Source: Suillus spraguei (taxonomy: Eukaryota > Basidiomycota > Agaricomycetes > Boletales > Suillaceae). From it: a stretch of DNA of 64,000 nt. The stretch covers positions 37,980-101,979 of the forward strand of contig JABCPU010000246.1 in assembly GCA_016800925.1 (NCBI GenBank). Direction: 5' to 3'. Position 1 is the stretch's first letter, and each line of letters begins with the position of its first letter. Below, piece after piece: positions 45,561-58,780 of this stretch. Position numbers and translations under genes: made by a program. Under the pieces are notes generated by a model, which was not told the origin of the DNA, did not search any database, and saw nothing but the letters and a program-made list of their open reading frames with translations.

Positions 45561-48500
45561 TGGGGAATAAATACTATCCAGAGGCACTTGGTCAGCTTTC
45601 AGTTCACGCTTTGAACAGCGCAGCAGCATTGATGACATAGACATGTGCGTATAATGTCATTGTGAAGCCGTTTCTCTTGAATATCTTCACTCAATTGCTG
45701 CTGCTTCGGTCACCAAGGCAACTAAGATGACCTCAACGAGGCCATTTCTTTATATGAAGAACGTGCCTGTGCCCTGTTGGGCATAATCATCGTGATTCTT
45801 CATCAAACAACCTATGAGCCGCCCTCAGTCATTTCGACCAACACAGTGAGGATAACAATATCATGAAAGCCATCAGCCGCTTTTGGCTATTGACAGCGAG
45901 CTCGAGCTCATCCCCACGATGGCCAACTCCACCACTTTCTCGGGCGACGACGCCATGCGAGTAGGTGCACTCGACGCTTTCTACGAGAATATGTCCAATG
46001 ATTTGAAGAATAGTGTCATGGACTATACGAAGGCGGCCTGAGCACTCGACTGCGCCACAAACGCCATGAAGATGAAAATACTGCCAGAGCAAATGTCGAT
46101 TTCTATTCATATTGGTATGTAGTTCTACTGTGTCGTGTTGTTTTCGTCTGGCATAAGCCTTCGAGTCGTTGATTTTCCCTCTTTGCATCAGCATTGGTGT
46201 CCTCTCCGTATCATCCACCCCAACTGGGCAATGCATCACAGTAGCTACGTGTCCATGTACACTGATACTTGCAAATTCTCAACGCTTTGCTCATTTGCTT
46301 CCGTGTGCGAGGCTCGTTCCGTAGATGAGTCCGTCCAGTGCTGTTTGATCCCCTAGCATGATTTGATGACCGATTCCCAATTGCACCCACTCCACGCGAA
46401 GCAACAAAACTCGCACCCCGGAATGCACTAACAGATGCAGCCATAACCCCCCTGCTAGTAGTCCCATATCTGCATGTGTAAATGAAAGTGCAAGTAAAGA
46501 AGCAAGTGTAGCTGTAGGTTCGGAGGCAGACAATGGCAATAGAGATCCAGTATAGCTCAGTTGCGCGTAGTGAGGCTTTGGCTAATATTAAAAGCTATAG
46601 CATGTAACTTGACGAAGCAGAAAATTGAAACTGGCAGGATACCAATGGGCTTCAGCTTACCTCGTCAAGCTCCATAACACATGCTTTAGTCTCGCTGACA
46701 CCAAGCGTAGTACTTATCTTGGTCGTGCGGACACCTTCCTTCTTCGCGTGTTCGAGCGACTCTCCTGGAGAGGTGCATGGCTGTTGCACATAAAGGGAGT
46801 CAACTCCTCCAGTTTGAATATTGTGTAAACATCTAGGCTGGACTTGGCGATGTGAGAAACATGCCCACAAATCTCTTCCATAAGAATCGGAGGTGCCCTG
46901 TTTCGAGTATCCCGTCGGTGAACGGCACGAACGAAGTTAGCATGTAGCGTACCTTTGCACAATCTTCACAATAATCTCTGCGAAGTGAGAGTCATATATG
47001 CCACCATCTACAAGGTCTGAAGACATAATCATCGGTTTGTGATCTGGTTGTGTTCGTAGTCAGCGCACCATCTGTCAAATACTAGTGAGCACTATGTATC
47101 TGAGCCCCCATCGACTAATGGCCTGTGCTGTATCCTCAGGCTCATGAGGATCCAATGGAGGTGGGGCACGGGATGTCTTGACGGAGCAGAATCTACAGCC
47201 ACAAGTGCAGGTGGCTTCCATCAACTAAAAAAGAGTGAAATCAATCGATGAGCAGTAATGTAAACATCATGTAGTACACCACGATTGTAGCCGTCACTGT
47301 CCTCTTTCCCTCCTTGGCAGTCACACCTTCCTCTCCACCCCAGCAGTTATCAATATTGAGACATTGTGCCTCCTCACATATAGTATGAAGACAGATACCA
47401 CTTAAGTCCTGCTGAATCTCGTTGAAAGATGTTCTGGAGAGTAGCTTTGTCTTTAGAGAGCTGGGCGGCCAAGTCTGTAGCAGATATATGATCATCATTG
47501 AAAAATGTCAATCAATGTGCACCATTTGTGCTCCAAAGTACTACAAGTTCTATTGGTTCTCCTGAGGTGAAGTCGTCTAGTGATGGCCAAGATATCAGCA
47601 TTGCGCGGAAGCTGGACTTGGACTTCGGCGTTGAGGCTGAGTTGCCAGGTACCGAACTGGCCAGCTGGAGCGGGAACGGGGGAGTAAGTTTATGAGAAGT
47701 GAATAGCTCAACATTGTGATGGAAGATAGCTAATACTAGTTGGGAGTTAGTACGAGAACATGTCATATCGTAAATAGGAAGGTAGCGTCCCCCATCGAAA
47801 AAGCCATTTAGTTAGCGCTCACCATCCGGAATCAAAGCATGATGATGGGTTGGACACGTATCATGAAGTGAATGTACAGGAAGTTTCATTACATGGATGA
47901 GATAGAATACAACGGTCGTCTATCCAATGCATATAATAAGCCAAATGGAGAATAAAGAATCAAGATGGCTGGATGATCATGGACTATGCGCGTGGTTTCA
48001 TCAGCATCACAAAAATGACAGAGAGACGAAGCAAACTCACATCATACATGAAAGGCCTACCGTCAGAAGGTATATGCGGCAGGACTTGCATGTATTTGTC
48101 AAAAATGATGTGCTAGAACACACAAAGCGAGAACGCGCATCAAGTGATTATAGTAAACATCACACACTTACTTTACAAAGGTCGCCTCTGCAAGGTCCAC
48201 CCTAGCAAAGTCTACCAAGTCCTTGTGATATTAACCATGGCCCAAATGTCTTCACGCTTCTCAGGACTGATGACAAGAACGTTTGTAAGATGTGCATTGC
48301 ATTTCTTGATTGTGTGTTTGAGTGAGGATACCTGGCAGCATGAAACTAAAGTCTAAGATGTGAAGGAGGTCGCAGGACCGGTGAGGGTAACAAGCACGAG
48401 ATGTGCTTCGGTTTCAGAGCAAGTGGTAGGGGCATGGTATGTTGGTGTGCACGGGTATATACTAGGCTGGTGAACTGGATTGAAGGAGGAATTGGCATCA

Positions 48501-49500
48501 GTTAAAGAGGAGTAGAACGGAAAATTTACTACGACTTGCGAAAGTTTCTGCAGTACACCTCCACAACGGATGACACAAGTATTTGGTCTGAGTTTGGTCA
48601 CTGACGTTCTCCTCCATAACTCATTGTGAATGTCCTTTGTAGCAAGTCTTGGTGAGCCATTCTTCCACCTTCAGTACTTTCGCTTGACACGCAATAATCA
48701 TAGCAGGTGGTCTTCACTCGACGAATCATATATGGACGATAGATGTGATTATGTAAGTTCGTCTCATTTTTTGGGGTCAGGGTTAAGTAAGTTGCACTCG
48801 GGTTTGATGCGGGGCGACAAGTTGCCGCAATAGCAACAAACTAGCTATAAGTAGGCAGGAGTTAACCAACGCATCGGATCTCCATCCACGAGGTCGCAGC
48901 ATGGTGTGACACTTTTGTTTGGTTTCGCTCCAACGATAAACAAAAGCGGCTATATGTGTTTTACAGATTCTGGTCTATCGATATGAAACACACAATTTTT
49001 AATGCATGAATAAGACTGCATCGCAGAACATCTGGATCCTATCTTCTGTTCTGGTGCTCGTTCACCCTACAATGAGTCACATGTGGATTTGGGACGCGAA
49101 GCTGATCCAAGCGCTATCAAAGTGCATAGCCAGCCTGATAGGCTTCGACAAGAATAGTAAATTAATTCGTCTGGACTGCCGGCATAGATGCACATTCGGA
49201 TCTTCCTCAGGCCTCAGGAATCACCCCCGTTTCTACACTGGCCCTGCAGCCTCATGCCCCAACGAAGACCTTAACATGGCCCATGGGATGTGCATATAAG
49301 GATGAAACAAACTGTCACACGCCATTTACTCTAGCACTTGTCGTCTTGAGGATTTGATTTTACCTTGCAATGGACGACCTCATGCCTGTGAGCCAATCTT
49401 CAATGATTTTACAAATGTTATCCATAATGACTAATTCACTTGGGCAGGAGCTCGTTCAATTCAAGATCCCACCAATCCTTATTCCTGCAAAAACATCGTA
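45561..49500. other. No confident gene
   Basis: Nearly 4 kb with short frames only. One stretch, 45680-45780, reads DDLNEAISLYEERACALL in one frame, like the tetratricopeptide repeats of mushroom TPR/CHAT proteins, but stops surround it; it may be a relic. Frames at 46211-46962 (minus) and 47241-47766 (minus) could be exons of an unknown gene. Confidence 0.35.
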
Positions 49501-49629
49501 AAGTTAGACAATTTCCTAATGATAGAGGAGAGGTTGCGATATCTGGAAATGTTCCATGTCTACACAATCTGGGGTCTGCCGTCTTGTAAGTCTACAAACC
49601 AGTTCCAGTGTCACAGTTATTTAGCACAA

Positions 49630-52600
49630 TCAAGGTCGCGGTCAAATCCATCAGGGTCCTTTCGGCAAAAGGTATGCACACTGGGTTCTATCTGTAAGCT
49701 TTGTCTGATTAGTCCCTTAATTTACAGATACGATAATATTACGTGCAATAGGAAAGGTGATGGCACAAAGCGGTCCACCGTTACACTCGCTGATAGATTT
49801 TTTCACCAGAGGGTTCGTCGCGAGGCCTACGTTTGGATACAGTTGGAGCACGACAACATTCTTCCTCTGGAGCGTATTACTTGGATGAAGAATTTGGACC
49901 GCTTCCCGCGTTGGTCTCTGCATGGATGGAAAATGGATCACTCGACGGCTATTTGAAACGGGAAGTTGGTCTTTCATGGGAGAGGAAGTTAAGCATGGTA
50001 CACATTTTATATCTGTGGAGACGCATTCATGATTCGGCATTTCAGGCAAGGGAAGTAGCAGCTGGTCTTCAGTATTGTGGGTACCACTCGGTTCTGCACT
50101 TCGATTGACTGATCTCCTGTAGTGCACGACAACGATATTGTCCATGGTGACCTTACTCCGTAGGTTTCGTTCGCCACACTCATACATAAATGACTGTTCC
50201 ACAATTAGACCAATGTCCTAGTCAGTAGTGATGGAAGCTCTGTCTTGGAGATTTCGGTCTCTCGGTGATCCTCGCAGAAGCAGGAAATGCTACATTTAAT
50301 TCATGTCACGCAGGTAATGTCCGGTGGATGCCGCCAGAGGCGCTACGAGGTAAGATGAGGATGAGGATGATGAGAGCTACGATGAGGAGCCGACCAAGGC
50401 CTGGGATGTTTACTCATGTGGTTGTGTTGTGATGCAGGTGTGTTGCGTGTTCCTATTCAAATGCCATGGTGCTGACATCTTGCAGGTGTTGTCTGGCAAA
50501 CAACCTATGCTTGGATCACCAGTATTCTGGCTGTTATGGGTGTAATGCAAAAGGGGCGCATGCCGTTCAAAGACTTCTTGTTTGTTGATATCAGCAAAGA
50601 AATCCAGGATTTGGTGCGACTATGCTTGTCATGGGACCGGGAATGCCGCCCATCGGTTGCCGACATTGTGGAAATCTTGTGGTCACAGACAAATGTTGCG
50701 GAGACTATGAAGGCGATGCTGTCGCAACTTCAAGTCACAGTGACACAGATATCACAAGCAGTCCTCATGAAGTGCGACTATCATCGTGACGGCTTGGACG
50801 TCCTTGATACGACTTTAAAATGCAAGTGGGTGGTGCATGGGTCCAGTGAGACTGAGGTTGGTGTATCTGTTTGGATCTACAGAACTGTATGTAATCCATC
50901 AGTGGACAGGTCGCAGTCAAGACTTTGAGGGGTAATGTTAACAGTCAAAATGATATAACCAAGATCATCAATGTGAGTCAGCACACAGTTCTGCATCGCT
51001 TTACAGATGAATCATTACTCAACTATGTATTGCCTGGCAGAGGATTCGTCGCGAGATCTATGTCAGGGATAGGTTGAGGCATAAGATCATCCTTGCCCTC
51101 TATGGAATGGCGGAAGGTTTTGGAATTCTCCCATCCTTTGTATACCAATGGATGGAAAATGGTTCGTTGCACGACTACATGAAACGAGAGTATATCAATT
51201 TATCTGCACGCCGGAAGCTGGATATTGTAAGTTGACGATTCGAAGTTCACATATAAGTCCTAAGCTCTGACCTCGAATGGGCAGCTACTGGAGGTGGCGC
51301 ATGGTATGAATATCGTCAGTGTTCCCTGTAGTTGCCTGTGCATGGAACTTACACGCAACCTTAGTACACAAGCAAGACATTGCACATGGCAACTTAACGG
51401 GTGTATGCTTCGATTACTTACGTTATGCAAAGATTCTCATGCATCCCTAGGACAATGTTCTACTTGACGGTTCAGGCCGTGTGCGCATTGCAGATTTCAG
51501 TCATTCCATAATCCTGGCTGAAGCAGATAGTCGGATGTTCAGCAAGCAGTTCCCAGGAGATGCAAGATACACTGCGCCCGAGTTTACTTTCACTGGTGCC
51601 CGGAAAGGAGCACCAAAACCAACCAAAGAAGGAGATGTGTACTCATATGGCTGCATCGCAATTCTGGTACGTTATGCAGTGCATCAAATTCTGCTGCATT
51701 TACACCACTATTTTCCAGGTATTGTCGGGAAAGGTGCCTTATTGGTGGATTTCAGAAGAGAGTCAAGTGCTCTCAGAAAAAGAGAAGGGCACACCGCCTT
51801 TTCATCCTACTATAGAGGTATGATCTTACGAAGTTTCTCTCACGTGCAGGCCTCAAAGACCTTCTATTCAAAGATTGGTGAAGTGTACCTGAACTTGGTG
51901 CAACAATGCTTGTCGACGGAGAAATCCCGTCTTTCAATCGAGAAGGTTATCTATTTGGTTTTAGTCCAAAGTTTCGGGTGAGTTACCTTTCTTGCATGTT
52001 ACTCTTAAACTCATCGTCTTTAGTGCTGTTGATCTGACCAACTCAGTCCAACGGCCCAAAAGGTCACCGGCCTGCGGAGGATATGCAAATGTTCATAAAT
52101 GCAAGCTCTATCAGAGAGACATTGGTGCTGTACAACAAGTGGTTTTTTGCCACCAGTTTCTTCCTTGTGCCGATGTAGGTGCCTTGTACATAATTTCATC
52201 CTCCCCTGCTCAACGCAATCTAGGTTGCAGTCAAGGAAATAAATGTCAGGGTGAAGACATATTGAGAATCTCAATGTCAGTAATCATGGGTTCTTCATTC
52301 GCTCAACTGACTTTTGGTCCTCCAGCGATTGTTTAGAGAGATTAGCTATGGTTGAAACTTGAACACACAAAATATTGTTCCTCTCTGGGAGTTGCAGATG
52401 GCTTTGGCTCCATCCCTGCCCTCGTCTCACCATGGTTAGAAAATGGATCACTGACTGAATACCTCCAACGCAAGCACAAAATACTTTCTTACAACTGGAA
52501 GTTTGCACTGGTTAGTTCGACTGTTTTCTCTCGCCATATCCAGCATGCTGAAGTATTTAGCTCGAGGATGTCGCTCGAGGACTTCAATATTGTATGCTCA

Positions 52601-53221
52601 ATATTTTGTCGTTAATGTGAGAGTCAGCTAACACAGAGTGGGGCAGTGCATTCCAATTCAATTATTCATGGAGATTTGAGTGGTGTGCGTACATATTTAT
52701 GACTTGTGTGAATGCTTAACTGAAGCTTGCTTAGAATAATGTTCTCGTTGACAAAGACGGAAAAGCAAGCCTCATCGATTTTGGTCTCTCCGCCCTCCAT
52801 TCTGAGAGAATAAGTCAAGCACTAGTGCCTATCAATGCTGAAGGCACTGTACACTACATGGCGCCAGAATGCTTGACATTCGATGATGAAGATAATGAGT
52901 GGTCGGTACTCTCTCCGAAAAGTGATGTATACTCTTTCGGAGGGATCATGCTACAGGCACGTAACTTAGATCATCGATATTAAATTAGCTCAAATGCCTG
53001 CAGGTTTTGGAGGGAAAGGTCCCATACCATTACGTCCGCACTAATGCAGCCATAATCAACCTCGTATCACGGGGATCAAACCCAAAAGGCCGTTTGCAGC
53101 CGAAGTTGTCGGGGACAGCGACTGGGATTTCATCCAGAGGTGTTGGTCAGAAGACATGGAGCGTCGGCCCTCAGATGAAGACATTCTGGAATTTGTAGAA
53201 GGACGGGCTAGAAGCCACTCA
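49630..53221 (+). pseudogene. Tandem triple protein-kinase-domain gene, decayed
   Basis: Three kinase domains lie in a row on one strand with intron-joined frames. Domain A (about 49630-50730): KVAVKSIRVL, WMENGSLDGYLKRE, HGDLTP-TNVLVSSDG, GDFGLSVILAEAGN, MPPEALRG, WDVYSCGCVV, CLSWDRECRPSVADIVEIL. Frameshifts occur near 49868 and 50250. Domain B (about 50910-51960): VAVKTLRG, WMENGSLHDYMKRE, HGNLTG-DNVLLDGSG, IADFSHSIILAEADS, YTAPEF, GDVYSYGCIAIL. It has HGN instead of HGD/HRD and DFS instead of DFG. Domain C (about 52030-53221): GGYANVHKCKL, VAVKEINV, WLENGSLTEYLQRK, HGDLSG-NNVLVDKDG, IDFGLSALHSE, YMAPECL, SDVYSFGGIML, RCWSEDMERRPS, stop 53221, with a frameshift near 52340. HGD in place of HRD is common in mushroom TKL-like kinases. 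Substrates unknown. Confidence 0.75.
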
Positions 53222-53499
53222 TAGTCAATGTTTACCTCTCTACTTGACCATCATATGTAGATAAGGAAAGATGAATAATTACACAATGTTAGGAATCGCA
53301 TACAGAATTCGGAATTGTTCCGACTAAGAACGGACTGGAAGATCGGATACGTAATGAATGATTCAATCGCGTTTGAGAAACTTCATTTCCTGGAACTCGC
53401 CGGTTACTGACAGGGGTGGTGACTACCAAGAACAAGGATCCTGCTGGTCAATAAGTCAACACGTGGATATCATCAAGCCAAAAGTAATAATATGATCCC
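53222..53499. other. 3' flank of the kinase gene up to the copia element
   Basis: About 280 bp; no feature seen apart from ATCCC at 53495-53499, the copia target site. Confidence 0.4.
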
Positions 53500-53789
53500 T
53501 GTTGACATTGACATATCATTACCTATCTTGTCCTCCGTTGCTGCTTCTTGGTACTGTATAGTGATTCACCATCGAACACTCAGCCACGCTTACCTAACAA
53601 CTCCGTATGGTATTAGTAGCGGTCTTCTTGTGTTTGTTTACCCTCAGCGTGTGTTCTACTCTCGCTGAGGTATGTTGTTATCCTGTAGCTCGTTTACTTG
53701 TACTTACAGAGCATTAGTCTGACTTGCTCTAGGTACTACAATATAGCGTTTGTTCTACTCTCGCTGAGTCTGACTTGCTCTAGTCTTCA
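53500..53789 (+). repeat. Copia 5' LTR
   Basis: Has ten CpG sites, of which the 3' LTR keeps two. Confidence 0.95.
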
Positions 53790-53809
53790 GGTTATGAGCC
53801 CTGCGCTCT
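53790..53809 (+). promoter_or_regulatory. Copia primer-binding site, probably tRNA-Met anticodon region
   Basis: GGTTATGAGCCCTGCGCTCT directly after the 5' LTR. Its complement (AGAGCGCAGGGCTCATAACC) looks like the D-stem to anticodon-loop part of a tRNA with CAT anticodon. Internal tRNA priming is known for copia elements. Not checked against this genome's tRNAs. Confidence 0.6.
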
Positions 53810-53933
53810 AAAGGCACAGAAAATCAGATTAGAACAAGAATAGATTCACGTCGAAGACGCTCAACATCCGATTCATTTTAAATTCCTCAACTTCATTATT
53901 TACGTCGCACCCAAAACCTTCCAAAGGTCAATC

Positions 53934-55028
53934 ATGGGGAAATTTGATCATATTAATGAACTTCTGGGTGCGGACTCTTACCCGAGTTGGACACGAAATG
54001 TCAGGCTCGCGCTTGCTGGTGAAGGACTCTGGAACCACTGTAGTAGTGGGACAGATCCTGACAACATAGCAGAGTTCGCGAGCTCCATGCCCACGGCAGC
54101 TACAGCAGGAAAACCACCCGCAGATGAGCTAAAACTCATGAAAGAGTGGATTAAAGAAGATGCCCAAACGAAGGCTATCATTGCCCGTAAACTCTCCCCA
54201 GTTGTACAGAACATGCTCGACGAAGGACTTATGGCTCACAAACAATGGGAGATGCTCGCAAAGAGATTCGCATGTCTCGACATAACCTCACAATTCGAAT
54301 TACGTTCCCAACTATTCACTGAGAAGCTGAAAGATGCCGAAGATGCTGCATGGTATCTCAGTGTCTTCGAGAACGGCCGCCATCATTTTGCCGAAATGCG
54401 GATCACTTTCACTGACGAAGAGGCAATCTTCATGTTACTGAATGATCTCCCAGACACCCCACAATGGGTTGTTTTCCGCAGTCTCACCATCAGACAATAC
54501 AACTGTACAAACATTGTTTCATCCACAACAACGACCTCACCTGCCTCGACGGTTACGTTTGAACAGGTCGCCACATCTTTTACAGAAGAAGCAAACAGGC
54601 AGCGAGGTTACTTAAAGATGGCGCGTCCCAGCTCAGAATACACCAATGCCGCCAATGCCATGTCCCCTGGAATGGATCGCAAGACAAATTCTGCCACTGG
54701 TGTCTGCATACACAAGCATAACCCTAAGGGTGTCCCATGTGACAACCCAGTTTGTACAGGCCTTCCTCGCTCTTTAACTCACGATCGGGAACACTGCCTC
54801 CAGCCAGGGGGTGGAATGGAGGGTAAGGCACCTTGGTCAAAGGGAAAACCCAAGAAGGATGTTACTGCCTCTGTGACAGAGATCAAAGCAAGCGAGAACG
54901 CACTACCTGCAACTTCCTCGACTCAATCTGCATTGTCCGTACTCTCAGAGTTCTTCTGTAAAGGTCAAAAACGGCTAACCACGGCTACCTTTCTACCTCT
55001 GGCTGAGGGGACTGCATTGCAGATCTGA
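53934..55028 (+). CDS. Copia Gag polyprotein
   Basis: 364 residues from the ATG at 53934 (MGKFDHINELLGADSYPSW), one open frame. The start FDHI..L.G..Y..W is the usual copia gag pattern, followed by the UBN2-like region (LMAHKQWEMLAKRF, QFELRSQLFTEKL, MLLNDLPDTPQW). A Cys/His-rich stretch (CIHKHNPKGVPCDNPVC, then THDREHC) stands where a zinc knuckle would be, without the standard CX2CX4HX4C spacing. The tail is basic and Ser-rich. Forms the particle that packages the element RNA. Pol domains follow in other frames. Confidence 0.85.
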   Translation: MGKFDHINELLGADSYPSWTRNVRLALAGEGLWNHCSSGTDPDNIAEFASSMPTAATAGKPPADELKLMKEWIKEDAQTKAIIARKLSPVVQNMLDEGLMAHKQWEMLAKRFACLDITSQFELRSQLFTEKLKDAEDAAWYLSVFENGRHHFAEMRITFTDEEAIFMLLNDLPDTPQWVVFRSLTIRQYNCTNIVSSTTTTSPASTVTFEQVATSFTEEANRQRGYLKMARPSSEYTNAANAMSPGMDRKTNSATGVCIHKHNPKGVPCDNPVCTGLPRSLTHDREHCLQPGGGMEGKAPWSKGKPKKDVTASVTEIKASENALPATSSTQSALSVLSEFFCKGQKRLTTATFLPLAEGTALQI

Positions 55029-57778
55029 TTATCAATGGGCGCTGTCACAGAATCAGGCTCACAGACTGCCCCCGATGCATACATCAACCTACTATCTGTC
55101 TCCCGCATGCTGGAAAAAGGTTGGGCTTGTAACTTTCAACCTTTTCCCCCGCGCTGTGAACTCTCTCACTGGGGAGGACCGTATGGAGTCATTCCCGAAG
55201 TCGGTGATCTCTTCTCAGTGGATTTGAAGTTTGTGCGTCCTGGTGAAACTATCCTTTACGTGTCACCTCCAGAGATTGCAACGTTCGCACGTGTAGCACT
55301 GACCTGGGACTTATGACATGCATGTTTGGGCCACATTGGTGGTGACGCAGTTAAGTGGGCACCACTCATTGCCACTGGTGTGCAGGTTGACAAAGACACT
55401 CCGTTACAATGATGCGAACCATCCATTATCGCTAAGCATCCTAGAAAGCCCTTTTACCCCTCTCATGAACCCCATGCTGCACACTCACTTGACGTCATCC
55501 ATTCTGACCTATGTGGCCCTTTCCCCATTACGACACCTCATGGCAAACACCATTTTGTCATCTTTTTGGACGACCACTCTCACCTCGTGAACCTTCAACT
55601 TCTGGCCGCTAAAGACCAGGCCCTAGAAGCTTGGTGCATAGTGAAGAACTGTTGGGAGAACCACTTGGAACGCCAAGTCAAAGTCTTCCGGTCAGACAAT
55701 GGAGGCAAATTTGTGAACGCCGCATTCAGTAAGGCTCTCCAAGATGCAGGCATTGAATGGCAGCTATCTGCCCCTTATGCCCATCAACAAAATGGTAAAG
55801 CTGAGAGAGCCATTCGCACGATTGAAGGCTGCCTATTTGCCTTATTGGAAACAGCTCGTCTTCCCATGACCCTATGGGGTGAGGCAGCGCTTACTATCTG
55901 CTACCTGTGGAATAGATCTGAATCGCAAGCATTACCCCCCAGAACGACGCCTTACGAGATCGTCAACAGAAAATGCCCTGACTTATCACATCTTCGCATG
56001 TTCGGCTCACGATGCTTTGCTTGCATTCCCACAGAGATTCAGTCCAAGCTCGGCCCACACTCCCATGAGGCTATCCTCATGGGTTATCCTGAAGGGACCA
56101 AAGGATACTGCCTACATGACAAACTTATGGAATGTTCTTTGTAGCATGTGATGTCATTTTTGACGAGAACCTTCCCTCCCTCTCGCATCATTTCATTTCC
56201 GATTCTGACGATGAATCAGATGGAGTACCTGAACCTGTATTGTCCCCCTCATCTGCTGTCATCCCATCGCCTGCTCCTGCTCCTACCTCACCAGCCCAAA
56301 CAGGCCAGGAAAGACTTTGCTGAGGACATAGCTGCCTCGAAGGCCTGCCTCTCTGACCTCTGTGAAGTGTGTGCTGCGCGTCTCCTCCTGCCTGTGCCTC
56401 TTGAGGGGGTGCTACCCACATCCACAGATACCTCTGTTGACACATTGGCTGAAATTGAGCCCAATGTTGACATCCCAGAGACACTAGCTAACCTGATGGT
56501 AGAGGAACATGCTCATTTTGCCATTAGAAGCGATCATAAGTGTGACCCACTCAGTGCTGACTATAATATGAAGGTCCCACCTGCGACTTATGAGGAGGCA
56601 GTCTTGCATCCTGATCATGATGATTGGCTGGCAGCCATGCACAAGGAACTCAGCATCATGGACAACATGAAGGTCTATACACTCACTGCACTCCCTTCTG
56701 GCTGCAAGGCAATCGGCAATCACTGGATTCTTGAGTTCAAAGATGACAATAAAGGTGGATCAGTTTACAAGGCACACCTGGTAGCCCAAGGCTTCTTGCA
56801 AATACCTGGTGTTGCCTATGGGGTGACCTTTGCCCCCATCCTGAAGACCGCCTCCCTCTGCATCATAGCTGCCCTTGCTTGTAAGAATGGTTGGGACCTT
56901 GATATGTTTGATGCCACACGCACCTTCCTCTGGGGGTACTGAAGGAGGACATTTACATGCGTCAACCAAAAGGCTTCGAGGAGGGAGACTGGTATGTTAT
57001 GGTGTGGAAGATGCTCTGCACTATATATGGTCTGAAACAGTCTGCAATGGAGTGGTATGAAGAGGTACGAGCAATCATGGAGGAGTTGGGCTTCACACAC
57101 TGTGCTGTTGACTATGCCATGTTCATATTTGATCACCTTGACAGTGCCGGAAGCCGTACATTTTGTATCATTGATTGGCATGTTGACGATAGCCTAGGAA
57201 CCTCGAATTCCCCCCCTTTTTTGGCGTATGTCAAGGGCAAAATCAATGCACACTTTGGTATCAAAGACCTCAGGCCCATTAATCGGTTCCTCGGCATCCA
57301 ATTTGAGCATGATCGCTCGTCCCGTAGCCTTTGGATGCACCAATCCGAATACATTACCTATCTTCTTGATGAATACAGTCTACTGCAGTGCAACCCTGTC
57401 CTTCTTCCCCTTGACACAACCATCCATTCGGGCATACTACTGACACTTATGCTGCCATTCCCAATCTTGCCAGCAATTTTTGTAAGCTCATTGGGGAGCT
57501 TCTGTACTTGGCCATCTGCACCAGGCCCGGCATTTCTTATGCAGTCAACTCCCTCGCTCAATTCAGCGCTAATCCCTTGGCCTCACACTATGCCCACTGC
57601 CAAGCGCCTCTTATGTTATCTCACGGGCACTGCTACCTCAGGCTCCATTATGGGGGTGAACGTGCTTATGAGCCTTTACATAGGTACTGCGATGCAGATT
57701 TGGCTAATACTCCCACTGATCGCAAGTCCATTACTGGCTACACTTGGTTCTTTGCTGGGGGAATCGTAGCTGTCGCGC

Positions 57779-58442
57779 TGTAACAGACAAACTCAGGCTG
57801 ACCTTAAAAGAGTAGTTTTTGCATGTTGTCTCTTACTTAGGCCTTCCTTACCTTAGGTCCGCATTTTGGCTGATTACATAAGAACCTACCTTGCACCTGA
57901 TTTTACACCATTGCATGTACTATAGGTCAGGATTATTGTCTAGCTCTGGATCTACCCAGTAGTGGACATAGTCTTTCAAATTCCTTATCACTCATTAATC
58001 TATCACGCTCGTTCTCTGTTACCGCTGGACTTTTGACTGTTATTTTGACTGAACTTCTCACGCACTGCTACTTTACTGCTGAAAGTACCATGGCTTTCTT
58101 TACTGTTTCTTTGCACTGCTCGCAACCTTACCACTACCACTGATATCATTGCTTGACATCGCTTGCTTGACGCAACTGTTGCTGACTATATCTCGACCAC
58201 AGTAGCACCGCTACACACAACGCTAGTTCCGGCGGCATCATTGCTGACTGCGGCAACTTACCGCTGACCACGACACTTCATTCGCACATAAGTTTGACTT
58301 GAACTTGACCATACTAATAGGCATCCCCTTTAGGGTCGAACACTCTTGTTCTCACAAGTGAAGCAGACTAGACGGAGCGCAAGACTCACATACTAACTTA
58401 GGAGGTAGTTTATCTACAGCCCAGGTTAGTTGTATCTTTACA
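57779..58442 (+). mobile_element. Solo LTR, family T (664 bp), inside copia RNase H
   Basis: TGTAACAGAC...GTTGTATCTTTACA. The last 560 bp or so match the solo LTRs at 2539 and 4405; the 5' part differs or is shortened. Flanked by GCGC on both sides (57775-57778 and 58443-58446). Taking it out rejoins the RNase H frame as VAL-YPLEAEYM. Confidence 0.92.
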
Positions 58443-58780
58443 GCGCTCTATCCACTGGAAGCAGAATACATGGTCATCACACACATCATCCAAGAGGTTT
58501 ATGGTTGAAGTCACTCTTTGTGGCTCTACATCTTCCGTTCACCTTGCCCTGGTCATCCACATGGACAACACCAGGGCTATCACACTGTCCAAAGAGGCTC
58601 GTAATCACATCTGCTCAAAGCACATTGATGTGCATTATCACTTCATCTGGGGCCACATCTCCACGAACACCTTCCTTCTCACTTGGTTACCCTCTCATGC
58701 CAATGTCGCCAACATCTTCACGAAGCCCCTTGCTCATCCACTCTTCTTGAAGCACCTTACTGGATTGTGTCTGGTGTCTC

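Noticed and set aside
49868..50260. Unannotated small introns explaining the frame changes in kinase domain A
   Set aside because: The gaps between the conserved blocks are under 30 nt, too short for an intron; 1-nt shifts are the simpler reading.
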